NCBI RefSeq assembly: GCF_003054445.1
Contig: NC_042508.1
Span: 248,001-312,000 of the forward strand
DNA: 64,000 bases
Origin: Pichia kudriavzevii
Taxonomy: Eukaryota > Ascomycota > Pichiomycetes > Pichiales > Pichiaceae
Direction of reading: 5' to 3'
A model generated the notes under the pieces. The model was not told the DNA's origin. It searched no databases and worked only from the letters and a program-made list of their open reading frames with translations. Both the position numbers and the translations under genes were made by a program. Shown piece by piece: positions 18,984 through 29,377 of this stretch (its first letter is position 1; each line of letters opens with the position of its first letter).

Positions 18984-19907
18984 ATGCGGAGAATGGACGG
19001 TAAGGCCAAGAAGCTACAACGACTCAAGTCGCAGCTCTATATCAGTGACAACTCTGACTTGGAAGATCTGGAGACATTAGAAGTGGATCAGGGGCGGCAT
19101 ACACGGAAGCGAGAGCGTATAGACTACAACGAAAACAAGAGGGTGAGGAGAGAGGAGAGAAAGAGCCCCTCCCATCATGAAGACCAATTTAGGGAGAAGG
19201 TGAGAAGTGGGAGAGAGAAGGATCGAGAGCGGACAAGAGAAACTGATGGGGGTATCAAGGGAGAAGACTTTAAGGAGCCGGTAATAGAGGGGAATATAGA
19301 CATTGGGTTTGTCAAAAGAATTGTTGACTATGATTTGAACAAGAAGATGAGTGTCTTAGGAGACGAGAGAGAACATTCGATACAGCAACACAGTGAAGGA
19401 AGTGGACATACGGAGAAGAACACAGAAGCCATCAATGATGAAATAAAGAAGGTTTATTTTGAGCTTGCTCAAGATGTTGTAGACAAAAAGGAACGGGATA
19501 TTTCAAGGACTGTTAATCGGATCGATCGAGAAGTGGCCAAAGTGAAGGATGCATACGAGAAGGGCGAGAGTGTTGTTCCAACGTTATATCCGGCAGTATT
19601 CAATCGCTCGTTTAAGGAAATGGAATCTGAAATCCAAAACGAGGAGATGAAACGTAATTATAGACTAAGAATGCTTGAAGAGCAACACCAGGCGAGGAAG
19701 GACATAATCAAGAGAAGGTACGAAAACAGTGTAACTGAGAATCGGTCGTCTATAGTTCGATATCTTCGTCATAGAATTGAAGAACTTGATGATGAAATTG
19801 AAAGGAAAACTACAGGTATGGATCTAGAGACGTTCCTTTCGCTTGTAGAATACGGGGAGACAAAACGGAGGGTCTCGCATGTAGTTGATGAACTGCGGAA
19901 CGAATAG
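18984..19907 (+). CDS. charged coiled-coil protein, unidentified (weakly Sds3-like)
   Basis: A 307-residue protein from the ATG at 18984 (a second ATG three codons later could also serve). It has three parts: an N-terminal third with acidic Ser/Asp patches and Arg/Lys runs (RKRERID, KRVRREERK) suggesting nuclear localisation; a middle rich in Glu, Arg and His; and a C-terminal coiled coil from about residue 150. The coiled-coil order (an EIKKVYFELAQDV helix, an ERDISRTVNRID helix, then long Arg/Glu helices) is reminiscent of the Sds3 domain of Rpd3L histone deacetylase subunits, but no diagnostic motif convinces me. It is divergent to APS1 across 290 bp. Confidence 0.65.
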   Translation: MRRMDGKAKKLQRLKSQLYISDNSDLEDLETLEVDQGRHTRKRERIDYNENKRVRREERKSPSHHEDQFREKVRSGREKDRERTRETDGGIKGEDFKEPVIEGNIDIGFVKRIVDYDLNKKMSVLGDEREHSIQQHSEGSGHTEKNTEAINDEIKKVYFELAQDVVDKKERDISRTVNRIDREVAKVKDAYEKGESVVPTLYPAVFNRSFKEMESEIQNEEMKRNYRLRMLEEQHQARKDIIKRRYENSVTENRSSIVRYLRHRIEELDDEIERKTTGMDLETFLSLVEYGETKRRVSHVVDELRNE

Positions 19908-20193
19908 CTGTATAGATACGCAGATACAGATACAAATACAGATACAAAGACATGTAGATATGTTGTATATTCATATAACACCTCACTATATGGTGGAGAA
20001 AACGAGAAAAATATACCAATATGCATAATATACATATATACATTGGAAATAAATATATGTGCGCTGGAATAGGAAATATTCCCTTTGTAGTTCCACATTG
20101 CTTACTACAAGTGGGAAGAGTCTTAAAGGTGGTTACTAAGGCTCGTTTATCCAATACAGCCGTGTGATTGACAGCAGAGTATCTACAGAAACG

Positions 20194-21519
20194 ATGGACG
20201 ACCATATTGCTTTGTTCATGGATATTACGTCGGCTACCGATGCCAATGTTGCGGCCCAGTTTTTAGATATGGCTGGTGGCAACTTAGACACAGCAGTTGG
20301 TCTCTATTTTGAACACGGTGCAGGCTCAGTTGCAGGAGCAGCAACAACAGAGGCCACATCTAACAACGAAGACGAAGACGGCGATGCGGCACTGGCCAGC
20401 AGGCTACAACAAGAGATGTACGAGGAGCCGGTGAGACAACCAATTGAACCAACCTATGATACTCTTGTACCGCAAGATTATGGATACGGTATGGGGACGG
20501 GGACGGGAATAGGAATGGGACCTGGTTATGTTCCTCAAGGAGGTATGTTTGGGCGCCAGCAAAGTAGTGTTTTCAACCAAACTGGTAGAGATGTTGTCGT
20601 TTTAGATAGCGATTCTGAAGATGAAGAAATGTCAGGAATGTCAGCCACACAAAAGAGATTGGCCAGTATCTTTAGACCGCCTTGGGATATAATTGACAAA
20701 ATCGATTTCCAAACAGCCAAGGATAAAGGCCGCCAGTTGAAGAAATGGATTCTTATTAATATTCAGGACGTAACGGATTTTAGATGCCAATGTCTTAATC
20801 GAGATTTTTGGTCTTCCCAGCAAATAAAACAGCTTGTTTCTGCTAACTTTGTATTCTTACAGTACCAACATGACTCTCCAAGCGGCGAAATGTACAGAAA
20901 TTTATATCCGTTCCATGATGAGTACCCACATATTGCAATTTTGGATCCGATTACTGGTGAGAGAATGATGACATGGAATGCTAATCCTCCCGTCCATAGG
21001 TTCATTGAACAAGTGGTGGACTTTTTAGACCAATATAAGTTGGATGGAAGTGCACCTTTTGTTGCACCTACAAGTCAGGGATTGAACAAAAACCACGCTG
21101 TTCCTATCTCTGACGAGGAGGATGAAGATATCCAAGAACACGAAAATGACATGGATGAGAAATCCTATGGTAATGTGGAACCATCGGCAGAAGAAGTTTC
21201 TGAACAAGAGGGAGAAATCTCGGTTGCAAGTGTGATAAAATCACTTCCAGCTAAGGACATTGAAGACCCTAGCGGTGAATCCACAAGAATCCAAATAAGA
21301 TCGGGTATCGACGGTAAAAGGGTAGTGAAGAAACTCGCATTAGACACTACTATCCGTCAACTCTTCCAATTTGTAAAGTTTGCATTTCAGGAATCCCTTA
21401 ATGGTCAGCCTTTTACTCTAAAAATGCAACGTGTGGATCTGAGCGAAAGCTTGGATATCACTGTCAGTGAAGCAAAACTACAAAATGCATCCATTCTTCT
21501 TGAGTTGATAGATGAATGA
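20194..21519 (+). CDS. UBX5: UBA-UAS-UBX protein, Cdc48 cofactor (Ubx5-like)
   Basis: A 441-residue protein. Residues 1-45 form a UBA-like domain (FMDITSATDANVAAQFLDMAGGNLDTAVGLYFE). An acidic helix DAALASRLQQEM resembles a ubiquitin-interacting motif. A thioredoxin-like UAS domain follows at about 145-280 (PWDIIDKIDFQTAKDKGRQ ... WSSQQIKQLVSANFVFLQ ... YPHIAILDPITGER), then an acidic linker. The C-terminal UBX domain (about 365-441, TRIQIRSGIDGKRVVKKL onward) would bind the AAA ATPase Cdc48. This order is that of yeast Ubx5 and human UBXN7, linked to ubiquitin-dependent extraction. The ATG at 20194 starts directly at the UBA domain. Confidence 0.92.
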   Translation: MDDHIALFMDITSATDANVAAQFLDMAGGNLDTAVGLYFEHGAGSVAGAATTEATSNNEDEDGDAALASRLQQEMYEEPVRQPIEPTYDTLVPQDYGYGMGTGTGIGMGPGYVPQGGMFGRQQSSVFNQTGRDVVVLDSDSEDEEMSGMSATQKRLASIFRPPWDIIDKIDFQTAKDKGRQLKKWILINIQDVTDFRCQCLNRDFWSSQQIKQLVSANFVFLQYQHDSPSGEMYRNLYPFHDEYPHIAILDPITGERMMTWNANPPVHRFIEQVVDFLDQYKLDGSAPFVAPTSQGLNKNHAVPISDEEDEDIQEHENDMDEKSYGNVEPSAEEVSEQEGEISVASVIKSLPAKDIEDPSGESTRIQIRSGIDGKRVVKKLALDTTIRQLFQFVKFAFQESLNGQPFTLKMQRVDLSESLDITVSEAKLQNASILLELIDE

Positions 21520-21762
21520 TTGGCAAATATGTATCTATATAGTGGAGATCAAAAGCTTTTCAAATTAGATCTAAAAGTGTATTTTGAAGTGTACTGATCA
21601 CAGTAACCCAAAAAAAATCGTGGAAGCTTCAGCTCCAATTTTTGAGCCTCGCTCTTAGTGCAAGCATTTTGTAAGGAAGTGGATGATCTTACTGATTGCC
21701 CATGAACATCATCTTCCTTTTTTTATCGGACACAGAGATCATACAAACAGACAAACCAGGAA

Positions 21763-24700
21763 ATGGCTTTTAGTATGTATAGATTATGCGCTCACAACTA
21801 AGCAATATGCAAATACTAACACTTCAATTTAGGTACATCTCTGCAAGAGCCGCTCACTCCGCAGGAGAAGAAGCTATATGGCTCTATTTTCCAGAAACTG
21901 GATCCTAAATCAAGCGGCATGATATCCGGTGGAGTAGCTAAACCTTTGCTTGAAGCATCGGGTCTACCATTAGCTACATTAGGGGAGATTTGGAATATCG
22001 CAGATGCTGACAATACTGGTTTTTTAAATCAATATAGCTTTTGTGTTGCAATGAGATTAATAGGTCATGCTCAAAACGGGGAAGTAATTGACGATCATAT
22101 TGCTAATAAAGTTGCACCATTAGCAAAGTTTGGTACTATTCAATCAAATGCAACCGGTGGCTCTGCTCAATTCCAAACACAACCACAAGCACAACGTATT
22201 CCATCTGCTAACTCAGTTACTTCTTACGCTTCAACTGCTTCGAATAGCAGCGCAGTTGTTCCTCTCCTTTCACCTATCCAGGCAGCTAATTTTGGAGCAA
22301 TGTTTGATAAGACAGCCAGCAATGGTGTCTTACCGGGTGAACAGGCAAAAAATATCTTTTTGAAGGCAAGACTTCCCATTTCGGTTCTTGAGCAGATTTG
22401 GAATCTAGTCGATCAAAATGAAAATGGACAGTTGACTAGACCTCAATTTATTGTAGCAATGCATTTGATCCAGTGCTTTATGAACAAATCGTTAGGTGTC
22501 TTACCTGCAGTTTTGTCAGATCAATTATGGAAAGTTGCCGAGGGAACATCAGGAACCCCGAATTCCGGCGTCGGCGGCATTCCAGTATCAGGTCGTGTAT
22601 CTTTAAGTCCAGTTCAAGCACAAACTTCTGGCAGTGCCACACCATCGGCAACAACTAACTTGAATACTTGGATTATGTCGAGTCAACAGAAGAAGCAGTA
22701 CGGTGCAATCTTCGATACACTAGACACGAAGAAAGATTCTTTCATTTCAAGTTCTACAGTTGCTAATTTTCTAATGACATCCAAGTTGCCGAACCAAGTA
22801 TTGGCTAATATCTGGGAATTGGCGAATTTGGATCAGTCTGATAATTTTAACAAACAGGAATTTTCAATTGCAATGTACCTAGTTCAAAAGAAGCTGGCAG
22901 GTTACGAACTTCCAGATGATACACCGGCAGAGTTAATCCAGAGTTCAGCATTGGAAGAACCAGCACCACTGGCTGGCCCAAATCAACCTGTTCCTCCACC
23001 ACAATCTTTTGCGGCTGCAAGGGACCAAGCAGCTCCCCAGAGAACTGCTTCTCATATGGATGATTTGCTAGGTATTTTTAACACGGCTCAAGTTGTTGCA
23101 CCAGCACCAGCACCAGCACCAGCACCAGCAACTTCGTCTCATTCACATGGTCCACCGCCACCACTGCCTGCTTCTAGACTGTCTACTCATTTGACTGGGT
23201 CTAATTGGGCACCTACTTCCGATTTTGGTAAGAATCTACAGAAGCAAACTCTTAATGAAGAAGAATCTTCTGACGATGACGATGGTCCCGAGAATTTGGA
23301 TTTGCCAAGAGTCAGAGGTGCACCACCTGCAATTCCAGGCCGTTCCAACAAACCTCATTTTGACAGTCCTGGCCCTGGAACTGATGTTGGTGGTTTCAGC
23401 AACTCATCTAATTATGATGCCATCAAATCCGTGTCTCCGACCGCAAATAACATATTTACAAATTCAGCGTTGACACAAGCTGCATCTTCATCATTAGCTG
23501 CGGCATCTACAGTGGCGGCAGGGGCCCTAGGTTCTGCATTAGGTGGATTTTCAAATTCGACACCTATTCAAAAGTCCGCCGTTCCGTCATACGATAACTC
23601 AGGCCGTGCAATAACCGAACAGATTACACAAGCTAGTGTTGACATTGCAAATTACTCTAACCAAGTCAATTCGTTATCGAAACAAACTTCTGTTGTTAAT
23701 GCAAAGAAGGAAAAGGCTCAGCAGGAATTGAATAAGATACTGAAGTCCAAGGAAGACTTGCTGAATAAACTTAATCAGTTGAAGGCTTTACATGAAAAGG
23801 AAACTGAACAAGTTGTTGAAGTTCAGAATTTATTGATTCAATCAAAAGAAGAAAATGATCAATTGGCCAATCAAGTTTCTGTAGCTGAAGCTCAATATCA
23901 TGCGGAGCAAACTAAAAAAGAACAGCTACAAGAACAGTATAATGAAGCCCAAAAAGCTAACCAAGCATACAAGGAGAGACTAGGAACTCTGAACGCTGAA
24001 TCTACAGATTTAAAGCAACAGTTAGTTGAGTTGGAAAATAGAGCAAAACAAACAAGCAACATGTTGGCCGTTTCAGAACAACAGGTAGTGGCGCAAGAGG
24101 TTCAAAATGAGGAATTGAGGCAAAGAGTTGCGGATGTTAATTCTCACATTTTCCAAGTAGAATCAAAGCATAAGTTACTTTTGGAAAAATTAGAATCTTT
24201 AGAGAATGAGAATGCTCAATTGCATGATAATCATGCTGAAAAGTCAATTGAATCAGCAAATAAAAATATTGAATACAGCAATGCATTCTCCGATGCGATC
24301 TCCAAAGGGGTAGTTGTTGATGATGAATTAACACAAGTGAACAACGATGAGGAAGTACCAACTGCTTCATTAGATGAATTTGATGATGGCTTCACTGGAC
24401 TCAAACCAGCAAAGGTCGAGAAGAGTACAACTCCGACGGAAAATAACGTCGAGCCATCCGATACATCTTCTTCTGTTATGTCAATGTCAAAACAAACAAA
24501 TACTACATCTCCAACTCAGATGGATTCGGATTTAGATGACGTGGATCATCAAATTGAGGGTCAAGCAGAAGATATTTCATTGCCTTATCCAATTGCTCAT
24601 TCAGAAACATCCTCCACGCAAAACAATCCATCGCAGTCAGTCAGAGATGATGCTGAAGTTGAACCTGAAAATGATTCTACTTCAACTATTGAAGAAACAG

Positions 24701-25611
24701 GTCCCTTGAGTTCTCAGATTTTACCCGAAGGCTCCAACCAAGAACCTTCAGCAAATGAGGAATCTCCAGAATCGTTTGAAATGATTAACCATCCATACAA
24801 ACATGCAGATTCCGGCGAAGATAATATAATTCCACATTCAGCTTCCCCTGTGACTGCACAGGATGAACGTTCTATTCATACCGAGACAGAGACTATCGAA
24901 GAGCCACAACAAGCTAAGTCCACCCATCAAGAGAAAGACGAGTTCCCACCAATTCAAGAACTTCAACCTCTAGACGGTTCCAGCAGCAGCAGCAGCAGTA
25001 GTAGTGATAGTGCCGAGAACTTTCAGGATGCTTCGTTTTCGAATGACTCCATACAAAATTCTGGCGCAATCGAACCTCCAGTTGCCAATGTTGAAAAATC
25101 TGATGGAACGACGGGACCAACAAAGAACCCCTTCAGTAACCAAAGTTTGAGCGCATCAAAGCCATCCCAGGATAGCGGGGTATCGATTTTTGACGACCTA
25201 GGATTAGAAACCGCAGCAGTGGAAGACAATACTGACGCATTTGACAACGTCCAAAGCGGTATTGATGGTGCTGGATTTTCATTTGCCAACAACGAGCTGA
25301 CTGAAGCTACAGAATCTCAGGGAGGTGATGATTGGGAGCAAGTTTTTGCGGGTTTTGGCAATGATCCAAATTTGCAACCAGCAACCGTTGAACATTCTGG
25401 CTCCAACGAATTTACCCAATCCGAGATGTCTGGGTTTAGTGGTGTACCTTCTGGCGTTTCATATACCGAAGAGAAATTTACTGAGTCTCAATTATTAGCA
25501 ATAGAAGAATTGTCAGATATGGGATTCGACAAGGAAGATGCAGTTCGTGCCTTGAAGCTGAAGAACTGGGTCATTGATGATGCATCCAACTATTTGTTAG
25601 ACAAAGCATAA
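21763..25611 (+). CDS. EDE1: EH-domain endocytic scaffold Ede1 (Eps15 family), spliced
   Basis: Two exons: 21763-21772 (ATGGCTTTTA) and 21833-25611, giving 1262 residues starting MAFSTSLQEPLTPQEKKLYG. Without the short exon the first EH domain would be truncated. Three EH domains lie at about 10-100, 145-240 and 270-365; each binds NPF-type motifs. They are followed by a Pro/Ala-rich linker, including an (AP)n run at 23100-23130, and a long coiled coil at about 600-800 that drives oligomerisation. A low-complexity acidic/Ser region with an (AGC)n run (24980-25000) comes next, then a C-terminal UBA domain (LLAIEELSDMGFDKEDAVRALKLK). Ede1 marks early clathrin-coated endocytic sites. Length is near S. 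cerevisiae Ede1 (1381). Confidence 0.96.
21773..21832 (+). other. EDE1 intron, 60 bp
   Basis: Donor GTATGT at 21773-21778, perfect branch point TACTAAC at 21814-21820, acceptor TAG ending 21832. Splicing joins TTTA to GTACATCT and keeps one frame into the EH domain. The branch-to-acceptor distance is only 12 nt. Confidence 0.9.
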
Positions 25612-25734
25612 TGGTGCTAAAAACACATCGATTTCCTATAATCTTTTAAATGTTTTTATTCGTTTGATTTATGTTACTATTTATATATACGTATATGTGC
25701 TTCTTTTTGCAGTCATAGTTTTATCCTTACTTTT

Positions 25735-26499
25735 TCACAAACCTTTTATTTTGCCGCTCCTTATGCTGGACACGTAAAGGTTGTTTAAGTGCCACTTCTC
25801 ACGGATATGTCCATATTCTGATAATAGTTCTTGGAGTTGTGAATCCGTTAACTTTTCATCTTTATCGATTTTTTTTAAAATATTTTGACACTCACGTTCA
25901 TTGTCATGTATTCTTTTTTGATAGATCTCTAAGATACCTGATTTCGAGAGTTCTTGCAATGACTCGTACATTTCAATTTGAGCTTGATCAAATTCCTTTA
26001 GTTTATCATGATACTCACAGATCTTACTTTCATTTTCCCGCAGAACGGCCAATATCCCCGTCTCAGGTTCAATATATTTTTCTAGGATTTTAGCAGCAGC
26101 TTCCTTCTGTTGCACTCCAATTTGATTGATATGTTCTTCTATTTCTTGGAACTCTGGACGGTATATCTCACGAATATATCCATCAAGTAACCTCTGATTG
26201 TTCAGAAATTCTTTAATTTTCGGGTTGGGTAGCCATTCAATATAGTCTGGCATTGGAACACTAGGCAGTGCACCGCCATACTTGTTCTTGAAAAAGTCTG
26301 TTGCATATTCCGGATGTAGTGTAGGGAATGGGAGATCTGGGGGGATATTGGTGATTATCTCACAGTGGTCCGCAGAAATCCCCTGCTTTTCAGCGGGGAG
26401 TGGAGACAGAGTTTCTGGTTTTGGTGGAAGTTGGGGAAGCATTATATGTTGTTTAATGGTTTTACTGTCAGAGTAACTCAATTGGTCCATCTTTACCAT
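25735..26499 (-). CDS. SRN2: probable ESCRT-I subunit Vps37/Srn2
   Basis: A 254-residue soluble protein. A Pro-rich N-terminus (MLPQLPPKPETLSPLP) is followed by the DYIEWLPNPKIKEFLNNQRLLDGYI segment and an almost wholly helical C-terminal half (about 120-250) that would form a coiled coil. It ends with LQELLSEYGHIREKWHLNNL, which resembles the YxxxRxxYHL end of the Mod(r) domain of Vps37. Together these suggest Vps37, which sits in the ESCRT-I stalk and helps sort ubiquitinated cargo into multivesicular endosomes. The match is by pattern only, so the name is tentative. It is convergent with EDE1, leaving 123 bp. Confidence 0.55.
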   Translation of the reverse strand: MVKMDQLSYSDSKTIKQHIMLPQLPPKPETLSPLPAEKQGISADHCEIITNIPPDLPFPTLHPEYATDFFKNKYGGALPSVPMPDYIEWLPNPKIKEFLNNQRLLDGYIREIYRPEFQEIEEHINQIGVQQKEAAAKILEKYIEPETGILAVLRENESKICEYHDKLKEFDQAQIEMYESLQELSKSGILEIYQKRIHDNERECQNILKKIDKDEKLTDSQLQELLSEYGHIREKWHLNNLYVSSIRSGKIKGL

Positions 26500-27556
26500 T
26501 TCACTAAACTTTTGTACACTAGCGATAGCGAACTGATTAAGATTTGCTGATTAGGATCCTTTTTCTCAAACACTTGTATGTTGTTGTAAACATTCAACAC
26601 ATATTCACATATTGTTCCGGTTCTATGAATATGTGATCTTCAGTAAGCAGATTTTAGATGCAATCTGATATGAGGTTTTCAATTAGTTAGCTATTGTTAT
26701 TTTGCCTAGGTTGGTAGACAGCAAAAGACGGAGAAACCACTATAAGATCAAGTCAGGTGTTTCACAGAAACAATAAGGATTGATCCATATAGAAAGATCT
26801 AGACATTGTTCGTTATCTCACATAAATGGAGTGATTGTAGCAGCGGTTGGATGTGGCAAGTTATACACTAACCTTGAATAGAATGTTTCCAGCAACTAAC
26901 TTTACTTCTCTTAATGCACGACTAATTCTTGCTCGTTTCCAACTGGTTATTGACTTTTAGTTGTCGCTATGAGGAAACAAACTACTTATAAATCTGGGTT
27001 TGACAAAACGGAGGTTCCTTTGTAGCATGATTTTTTACAATGATAATGGTTGTTACTACAATTGGTTAGAAGCTAATTGAATTCTTAATTTAGTTTCTCC
27101 CTTTTTTTTTGCACAACAGTGCAAGACATTATACGAAGTCTTAGGTATTTTCAGAGGGACACACTGTAACGCCAGGGAAAGCCTAAAAGATATAATACTT
27201 AGGTCATGTTACCACAAAGACTGTGCCAAGTACATCCTAGGATAGACGAGATTTGATGACTAACCAATTTAGAATCTTTAAAGCTTGGGCGGGTTGATAT
27301 TATATAAGCAACGAGTCGTATTAGTAATCCCTTAACATGATATGAGAAGCTACAGTGACGCACACAGTGGTGGTTTCAGATCGTCGTTGTAGTTGATCGT
27401 CTTTGAATTGAAAGAACTGGTTTTAACATACTTTTCGAATAGACGGATAAAATTCCATTATGACATAACTCGCAGTTTTTGACCTTTTAACCTCTTAAGT
27501 TATTTATCTAGTTACAACTGTAATTTTGCACCAAGACAAGAAAGGCTTCAATCAAA
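26500..27556. other. intergenic stretch, promoters only
   Basis: About 1.06 kb between divergent genes. No coding region or RNA gene is supported. A TATA-like stretch (attatataag) near 27298-27307 lies about 250 bp before the thioesterase ATG. Confidence 0.55.
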
Positions 27557-28237
27557 ATGAGTCTCAATGTGTTGAGAGTCAATGCACCAGCAAACGCTAC
27601 TGCTTCTATTATAATTCTTCATGGGCTAGGCGATTCAGCTCACGGGTGGTCATTCTTGAGTGAACTTTTGCATCACAACCCTTCGTTTCAGCATGTCAAC
27701 TTGATTTTCCCCAATGCACCGATTAAGCCCTTGACCTGTGCAAATGGACAGAGAATTTCTCAATGGTTTGATATCTATGAGATGGGCAACCCAAATGCCA
27801 AGATGGATGAGGATGGTTATTGGACCAATGTTAGTAAGGTCAATAATTTAATTGAAAATGAAGTCAACAATGGTATCGATGCCAGCAAAATCATAGTTGG
27901 AGGCTTTTCACAAGGTGCATCCTTGAGTTTGGGCGTTGCTGCATCTTATGAGAAAAAGCTTGCCGGTATCTTATCCTTGTCAGGTTTTTTTGCAATGAAA
28001 CATGGAATCAAAACCAGATTGACTGATGCTAACAAATCTACACCAATTTATCATGGCCATGGCGACTGCGATCCTGTTATAGGAATTGAATATGCTAGGA
28101 TGACTGCTAAATATTTCAAAGAAGAGCTAGGTTTTACTGATTACACACTCAAGGAGTTCCCTAATATGGCCCACTCTACATGCAATGAAGAAATGCAAGA
28201 TATAATAGAATTCTTCAAGAAGAATTTGGATTTATAA
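27557..28237 (+). CDS. TML25: acyl-protein thioesterase (phospholipase/carboxylesterase family)
   Basis: A 226-residue alpha/beta hydrolase that removes palmitate from cysteines of membrane-attached proteins such as G-protein alpha subunits. Seen: the ILHGLGDSAHGWSFL oxyanion region near residue 20, FPNAPIKPLTCANG, the nucleophile elbow GGFSQG (serine near 117), the acid in GHGDCDPVI, and the histidine in NMAHSTC, giving a complete Ser-Asp-His triad. Length matches S. cerevisiae YLR118c (227). No signal peptide, so cytosolic. It is convergent with the Rrt8-like gene, leaving only 47 bp. Confidence 0.94.
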   Translation: MSLNVLRVNAPANATASIIILHGLGDSAHGWSFLSELLHHNPSFQHVNLIFPNAPIKPLTCANGQRISQWFDIYEMGNPNAKMDEDGYWTNVSKVNNLIENEVNNGIDASKIIVGGFSQGASLSLGVAASYEKKLAGILSLSGFFAMKHGIKTRLTDANKSTPIYHGHGDCDPVIGIEYARMTAKYFKEELGFTDYTLKEFPNMAHSTCNEEMQDIIEFFKKNLDL

Positions 28238-28284
28238 GAGCTAAACTTGCAAATTATTACCTGTTGGAAAAAGTTCCAGTTGTT

Positions 28285-29241
28285 TCATTTACCTTCTTCT
28301 TTTACAAGTACATTTGCAAGCATTTGTTTGTATAGCTTATCTTCGATATCTACTGCCCAGCAGGCCGCTCCGATTGTATTTGTGAACACAAATAGATATC
28401 CAATGATTGGAGTCATTTCTAAAAATAATGTGAGCACCCCAAACATAAAATATGTAGTTCTCATATTGAGCCATATATAGTAAACTTGGGCATTGGTTAG
28501 TCCTTTTAGATAAAAATATCTTTGATGCTTTTTAAAACCCGATTTTGGGCCTCGGAGAAAAACTACTAGTACCGGGCCAACAAAAGGTATCATATTGATA
28601 GAGAAGCAAACCATTAGATTTGATAGCCATAGTATAGGAGAGCACATTCTTTGTAAGTTTCGGAAGGTTTTCCCAAAAAATGTTTCGCCGTAATAACCTG
28701 GTAGATAATTGTTTAAAACTCCTCTCGGAAATTTATTATATTTTAAAGCCATATTAGTGTTGATGACATGATCAAATAACCTTTTCAAATGTTGAGGCAT
28801 GATGAATGATTTGTAGATAAAATTTATTATGAAATGACAAGTCTGAAAAACCGTGGGTAATGTCGTCATAAAGACTCCACCTGTCAATAAACTAGTTAGA
28901 AAATACATTGGAATCATTACTGAATATACTACAAGTGAAACAAGTATCAATGGTTGAATGTGCTTAAAAAAAAAAAACCAACATTCAGAGTTTGCTAGGA
29001 AATACCAAACTCCCTATGAAACAAGAAAGGGCAGTGTTAGTACGATTACACGTCAAAACTTTTGAATATCAAGGGAGTATCTATTTACCAAAAAAGGATA
29101 TCTCATCACTTCATATGGCCTCATTGATGATTGACTAAAGGGTTTATGGTCTCTTGGTGGGGGTAAACAAGGAATGGTGTTACTTGCAGTAATCTGGCCT
29201 TGCTCTTCTTGTGGATCATGTTTCTGCACTTTCGAGACCAT
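28285..29241 (-). CDS. Rrt8/Lds-family multi-pass membrane protein, spliced
   Basis: Two exons on the minus strand: 29089-29241 (51 codons) and 28285-29013, giving 293 residues. The junction yields MRPYEVMRYPFLGVWYFLANSE, which fits the start of the family (a YPFxGVxYFL pattern before the first helix). Several hydrophobic helices follow, then LPGYYGETFFGK and, near the end, the hallmark MTPIIGYLFVFTNTIGAACWAVDIE. In S. cerevisiae Rrt8, Lds1 and Lds2 sit on lipid droplets or the outer spore wall. Exon 2 alone has no good start, and the acceptor lies at a stop codon upstream of the family's first helix, which reveals the intron. Which paralogue it represents is not clear. Confidence 0.8.
29014..29088 (-). 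other. intron of the Rrt8-like gene, 75 bp
   Basis: On the minus strand: donor GTAAAT starting at 29088 (weaker than GTATGT), perfect branch point TACTAAC at 29036-29042, acceptor TAG ending at 29014. Phase is 0 and both exon lengths are multiples of three. Confidence 0.8.
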
Positions 29242-29311
29242 ATTTTTGTAATAAAATATCAGTTTGTTTTCGGCTCTGTCCTCTCAGGCTACGCTATCAA
29301 TAGTTCTAGCA

Positions 29312-29333
29312 ACACACACACACACACACACAC
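29312..29333. repeat. (AC)11 microsatellite in a 136-bp divergent promoter
   Basis: A clean AC dinucleotide run lies between the divergent starts of the Rrt8-like gene (29241) and DOP1 (29378), occupying a sixth of the gap. Confidence 0.9.
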
Positions 29334-29377
29334 GCATACAGAAACATTCTTACATTTTTGGTTAAGAGAAGTCCATA

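Noticed and set aside
24137-24370. antisense frame inside EDE1
   Set aside because: It lies wholly within the coiled-coil coding region and has no support.
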